DNA from: Spirosoma aerolatum
Lineage (GTDB): Bacteria > Bacteroidota > Bacteroidia > Cytophagales > Spirosomataceae
DNA length: 64,000 bases
Assembly (NCBI RefSeq): GCF_002056795.1
Contig: NZ_CP020104.1
Coordinates: 1,065,001 to 1,129,000, forward strand
Direction of reading: 5' to 3'
The translations under genes were made by a program, and so were the position numbers. Below, in pieces: positions 60,479 through 64,000 of the stretch. The notes beneath the pieces were generated by a model. It was not told where the DNA came from. It did not search any database and saw only the letters and a list, made by a program, of their open reading frames with translations. Numbering within the stretch: position 1 is the stretch's first letter; every line of letters starts with the position of its first letter.

Positions 60479-63400
60479 TTAGTTCATCGTTGTACCCGGC
60501 GACGACTTCCGGAAGATTTCAGATAACGTATTGTAGTCCATGGTAATGATGAACCCAATACCCGTTTCAATGACATACCCATCCAGTACGGCCTGATAAT
60601 CGTTCCGGCGATATGCTCGTAATACATAACGGCCATCGCGAGTGATACTGTAGTTGGCCGAAACGTTATCGAAGACCTGATTCTGACTGGGAGTAGCTGC
60701 ACTGGCAGCATTGTCGAGCACAAAGTTTTTACCAACCGAGACCGTAACACGACCCGCCAGAAAGCTCCGAGACACACCTACATTCAGGTCAGTACGAGAG
60801 CCGTTGGTGGTACCGCCCGTATTGGCACTACCCGCTTGAGAAAGTAAATTAAAATCAACATCAAATCCTTTTAGCACGCCCGATGCCAGTCGGCCTAACT
60901 GATCGGAAATGAGTTTGCTGACGCTACTTCGGGCAATGTTTTCGGCCTGTGTATTGAGTCCACCATTGTCGGAGCCGGAGAAGAAATCGGAGGTGTTTTC
61001 AGGCAGGAATCGATTCAATACCAGCAACGCAAAAACCTGTTTATTGACCTGCGATGGGTCTTGTCGAAGTGCTTTTAGTTTGTTTTCGACGTTTGTACCT
61101 AAAGCACTCGTTGCGGCTATGTCACTTTCTGCCTCCGGTGAGCGAATGTCGAAACTTAGCTTAGGCGCTGCCAGATTGTCACTAATTGTCAATAATACCT
61201 CAAAAGGTAATTTACGCTTTAGGGATGAGGCATCCAAGGTCGTCGATTCATTACCGATCAGATCTCCCGGCGAAGTCGAGACCTTATATACGGCCGTCAT
61301 GTTGATGTCAGCTTTGAGTGGATCGCCCGAGAAGTTGATGTAACCGCCTTTCTGAAGCTCGAATTTACGTTTCAGTACCTGGTAGGTCAGCGAGTATTCG
61401 CCTTCGGTTACTTCATACCGGCCCAGTACACTTACCTGACCAGCGGCATTGACCCCAACATTGAGTCGGGCATTTCCTCGTACCCTCAGGTAGTCGCCAT
61501 TGAGCTCATCGACTACAATGGTCAGTTCTGATTTTTCATCGGCTTCCAGATCGACCGAAATGGTTGAGTTGGTTAACTTGTCAAATGAGAGTCGAGGGGC
61601 CAGACTATCCCGCTTAGGTTGGTACAGATACTTTACCAGCGCCAGCGAGTCGTTATGATTGATGAACGTAACAATGCCATTGGCTTCATTGACGCTGGCG
61701 GTTTCGTCGGGCAATACCATCGAAATCTTACTGTCATCTTCGAGTCGTACCGTACCATTAACGGAAGCATCACTTCCCGTCCCTTTAATTCGAAGATCGG
61801 TGCTGACCGAAGCCTGCCCATAGGCATAGTCATTGTCTTTTCGGGAGGCATTGAGTACCTGGAAATGATCGGCCTGAACGCGTAGGTTGTAGGCCACATT
61901 CGGCAGGTTTTTGAGCACGACGGTGCCATTGGTGGTGAGCGTTCGACCTAGTGAATCGCGCAGACTAAAATCGTTTAGGGTAATCGTTTGCCCTGAGAAG
62001 GCTAATTTCTCCTGATCGATATGATAGGTTGAATTAAGCTGTTTGATATTGAATGCAACCGAATCGAATGCAACACTACCGTCCATCTCCGGGTTATCGA
62101 TAGCCCCGGCTACGCTAAAATCGCCAGTGAGTTTGCCTTTAGCCTGACGTAACTCACCGAAACTAAAGGCTTCGATTGTTCGGGCGTCGAGTCGATTCAG
62201 TTTGATAGCCAGATTCAGGGCTTCTTTAGCATTATTTGGGTTATAGAACCCGGTTATGGCAGCATCATTGTAAGGGCCGACCAGGGTTGTGTTGACACTA
62301 ATTCGTCCTTCGGTTGTATTATTGAAGCGGGCGGTGAGATTACCGATGGGTTTCTGCATCACCTGTAAGCTATCGACATAGACCGCACCAATAAACGCCA
62401 GACTTTCATTGGTGCCCATATAATTTCGCACCACTACGGTTCCATTCAGTTCACCACTGGCCAGCGTCGTATCCTGATTGGCTAACCGAGCCAGGTTGGC
62501 TACATCGAGCGATCGGGCTGTAACCCGAATGGGGGCATTGCCATACTGCTCGGTGCTGCTGATTTCAAGCGATTGCTGCCCCTGTTCAATATGCAGATTG
62601 TTGATCAAGACCCCATTATTGCCGTATTGGGCAAAACCGCTTGTGTCGGTCTGCCACCGCTGGTAATTGGTCAGGAGTCCATTTCGGGCAAACTGGAATC
62701 GATAACTGGAATCAACAACGCTAAGTGTACCGGCCAGCCCATGCAAATCCCGATTAATCGAATCTTTGTTGACCATCGAAAACTGGAACCGATTGTTGGC
62801 AGCGATCCCGTTTAAGTCCGTTTCCCGGATGGTCATGCCATTGTAGAGTACACCGGCAATCCGTCCATCTACTTTAAGCTGGTTGTTGGCCCCCCGTATG
62901 GCAAAGGAACTTCCCTGTAGGGTAGTGGTATCGTACACAATGACGCCCGTTCGGAGCGTAGCGGAGAGGGTTGTATCCCGTTTATTGTCCAGATACGCAT
63001 CCAGCCGTACCGTGTCCAGCCGGGTAAGGGCCGGTACAAAGGCCTGAAAGAGTGGGTTTTGATAGGCTTTCAGTGATAGGTTAAACGCATGGGGAGGAGG
63101 AATGCGTTTATAGGCCAAGGCTGGTAGCGCAATGTATTGGCTGATTTCGCCCGCAATGATGTCGTAAAGCTGTGGATAACTGAACTGCCCGTCCAGGCTA
63201 AGCCGGGCACCGGGCAACTGAGCGATCACGCTTTTATTGAGGCCATTGGCATCCAGACGGGCATACAGCGAATCGACGGGGTATGTTTTGCCATTCAGAT
63301 CAAGCACCGCATCCTGAGCCGAAATGGTACCGACAGGCTTGTCGGGATTAGTCGATGCCATATTCATGACAATACGCCCTTTCAATGATAGCTGGTCTTT

Positions 63401-64000
63401 GTAGAGTTTTAGTTTTTGCAGGTTCAGCTCCTGGATTACAGTTTCGCCAGTCACACTCGGAAACTCGCCTTTCAGGCCTACCTGTGCATCGAGTTTCAAA
63501 TTGGCGTTGGGGTCTTTGAGCGCCCCGGTAATGGTTAGGTTTCCATTGGTCAGCCGTCCTTCGGCATCAAGATTCTGGTAGGTATAGCCGTTTAGCTCGG
63601 CCGACTGCACGGCCAGATCGAAGCGAGTGGTAAGGGTATTGACATCAATGCCCTGTCCATCGACCGTAGCTCGCCCCGTTATTTTCCCAACGGTGCCCGT
63701 TTGTTTTAGCCACTTACCTGCGTCAAAATCGGCTAAATTGAGCGTGCCTTTGTAGGTTTGCCGTTTGCCCGAAACGAAACCGGCCAGCCGCCCGTCGAAG
63801 TTGGCTGTGCCCCATTCTGTGGCCAATTTAGTATCTAAAATGAGGTCGTTCAATTGCCCATTGATCTTACCCGTCAGCTTGATAGAGGGCGGCAGGGCAA
63901 TAGACGATGGAATTGAGCCTTTGGGAGCTAGTTTGTTGATGTCGGCCAGACTGGTGGTTGCTTCCTGAACAGTCATGGCCACGCCCAGATGATTGGGGTC
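60479..64000 (-). CDS. TamB-like translocation and assembly protein, C-terminal part
   Basis: The open frame runs to the right edge without a start, so only the last 1173 or so residues are seen. They form long beta-rich repeats (many short strands with N-G-x, D-x-x-V patterns) as in AsmA/TamB proteins, and the end matches the TamB (DUF490) domain: Y-E-V-T-E-G-E-Y-S-L-T-Y, G-G-Y-I-N-F-S-G-D-P and V-S-V-G-K-N-F-V. TamB spans the periplasm and works with an Omp85 protein; the TamL-like gene follows after 6 bases. Confidence 0.9.
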   Translation of the reverse strand, partial: DPNHLGVAMTVQEATTSLADINKLAPKGSIPSSIALPPSIKLTGKINGQLNDLILDTKLATEWGTANFDGRLAGFVSGKRQTYKGTLNLADFDAGKWLKQTGTVGKITGRATVDGQGIDVNTLTTRFDLAVQSAELNGYTYQNLDAEGRLTNGNLTITGALKDPNANLKLDAQVGLKGEFPSVTGETVIQELNLQKLKLYKDQLSLKGRIVMNMASTNPDKPVGTISAQDAVLDLNGKTYPVDSLYARLDANGLNKSVIAQLPGARLSLDGQFSYPQLYDIIAGEISQYIALPALAYKRIPPPHAFNLSLKAYQNPLFQAFVPALTRLDTVRLDAYLDNKRDTTLSATLRTGVIVYDTTTLQGSSFAIRGANNQLKVDGRIAGVLYNGMTIRETDLNGIAANNRFQFSMVNKDSINRDLHGLAGTLSVVDSSYRFQFARNGLLTNYQRWQTDTSGFAQYGNNGVLINNLHIEQGQQSLEISSTEQYGNAPIRVTARSLDVANLARLANQDTTLASGELNGTVVVRNYMGTNESLAFIGAVYVDSLQVMQKPIGNLTARFNNTTEGRISVNTTLVGPYNDAAITGFYNPNNAKEALNLAIKLNRLDARTIEAFSFGELRQAKGKLTGDFSVAGAIDNPEMDGSVAFDSVAFNIKQLNSTYHIDQEKLAFSGQTITLNDFSLRDSLGRTLTTNGTVVLKNLPNVAYNLRVQADHFQVLNASRKDNDYAYGQASVSTDLRIKGTGSDASVNGTVRLEDDSKISMVLPDETASVNEANGIVTFINHNDSLALVKYLYQPKRDSLAPRLSFDKLTNSTISVDLEADEKSELTIVVDELNGDYLRVRGNARLNVGVNAAGQVSVLGRYEVTEGEYSLTYQVLKRKFELQKGGYINFSGDPLKADINMTAVYKVSTSPGDLIGNESTTLDASSLKRKLPFEVLLTISDNLAAPKLSFDIRSPEAESDIAATSALGTNVENKLKALRQDPSQVNKQVFALLVLNRFLPENTSDFFSGSDNGGLNTQAENIARSSVSKLISDQLGRLASGVLKGFDVDFNLLSQAGSANTGGTTNGSRTDLNVGVSRSFLAGRVTVSVGKNFVLDNAASAATPSQNQVFDNVSANYSITRDGRYVLRAYRRNDYQAVLDGYVIETGIGFIITMDYNTLSEIFRKSSPGTTMN

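Overview
The window looks like chromosomal DNA of a member of the Bacteroidota, most probably a Cytophagales/Spirosoma-type bacterium. Signs of this are the fused lpxC/fabZ gene, the HD-hydrolase-lpxD-lpxC/fabZ-lpxA order, a lipidated TamA-like protein followed by TamB, SusC-free but lipoprotein-rich envelope genes, TAnnTTTG-type -7 boxes and little use of Shine-Dalgarno sites. The genus is an inference from gene content, not from a search.

Layout. 1-5.0 kb (minus strand): an RND efflux operon (TolC-like channel, RND pump, start of the adaptor) behind a promoter with phased direct repeats. 5.1-10.0 kb (minus): a five-gene small-molecule operon (three alpha/beta hydrolases, an SDR and an aldehyde dehydrogenase), one hydrolase carrying a one-base frameshift. 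10.3-14.6 kb (plus): a divergent TPR sensor kinase and a sigma-54-type response regulator (also frameshifted). 14.7-16.8 kb (minus): an OmpR-type regulator and sensor kinase.

17.5-46.3 kb is the unusual part: about 29 kb of eukaryote-like phospho-signalling. It holds four Ser/Thr kinases and one kinase-like remnant, two PP2C phosphatases, five FHA proteins (two with zinc ribbons, one fused to a PrsW-type membrane protease, two with FhaA-like architecture), a secreted caspase-like peptidase, a sigma factor with a TPR membrane partner, three paralogous secreted proteins of no known family, GYF_2 proteins, and a giant SEDS (RodA/FtsW) plus penicillin-binding-protein fusion. The minus-strand part (FHA, 27-residue membrane peptide, PP2C, RodA-PBP) and the divergent plus-strand part (FHA, kinase, WG-repeat kinase) match in content the actinobacterial fhaA-pstP-rodA-pbpA-pknA/B wall-control cluster, but with different domain fusions. 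I infer that this is a wall/envelope phospho-signalling system.

46.6-51.6 kb: a tRNA with anticodon CAT, then the lipid A genes. 51.65-52.9 kb: an IS110-family element inserted in one arm of a 41-bp hairpin. Its exact ends, its 2-bp core and a probable bridge RNA with target and donor guides can all be read from the sequence. 53-64 kb: an ABC ATPase, a YbbA/YbbP-like ABC pair divergent from a TesA-like GDSL esterase, and a TamL/TamB-like outer-membrane assembly pair running off the right edge.
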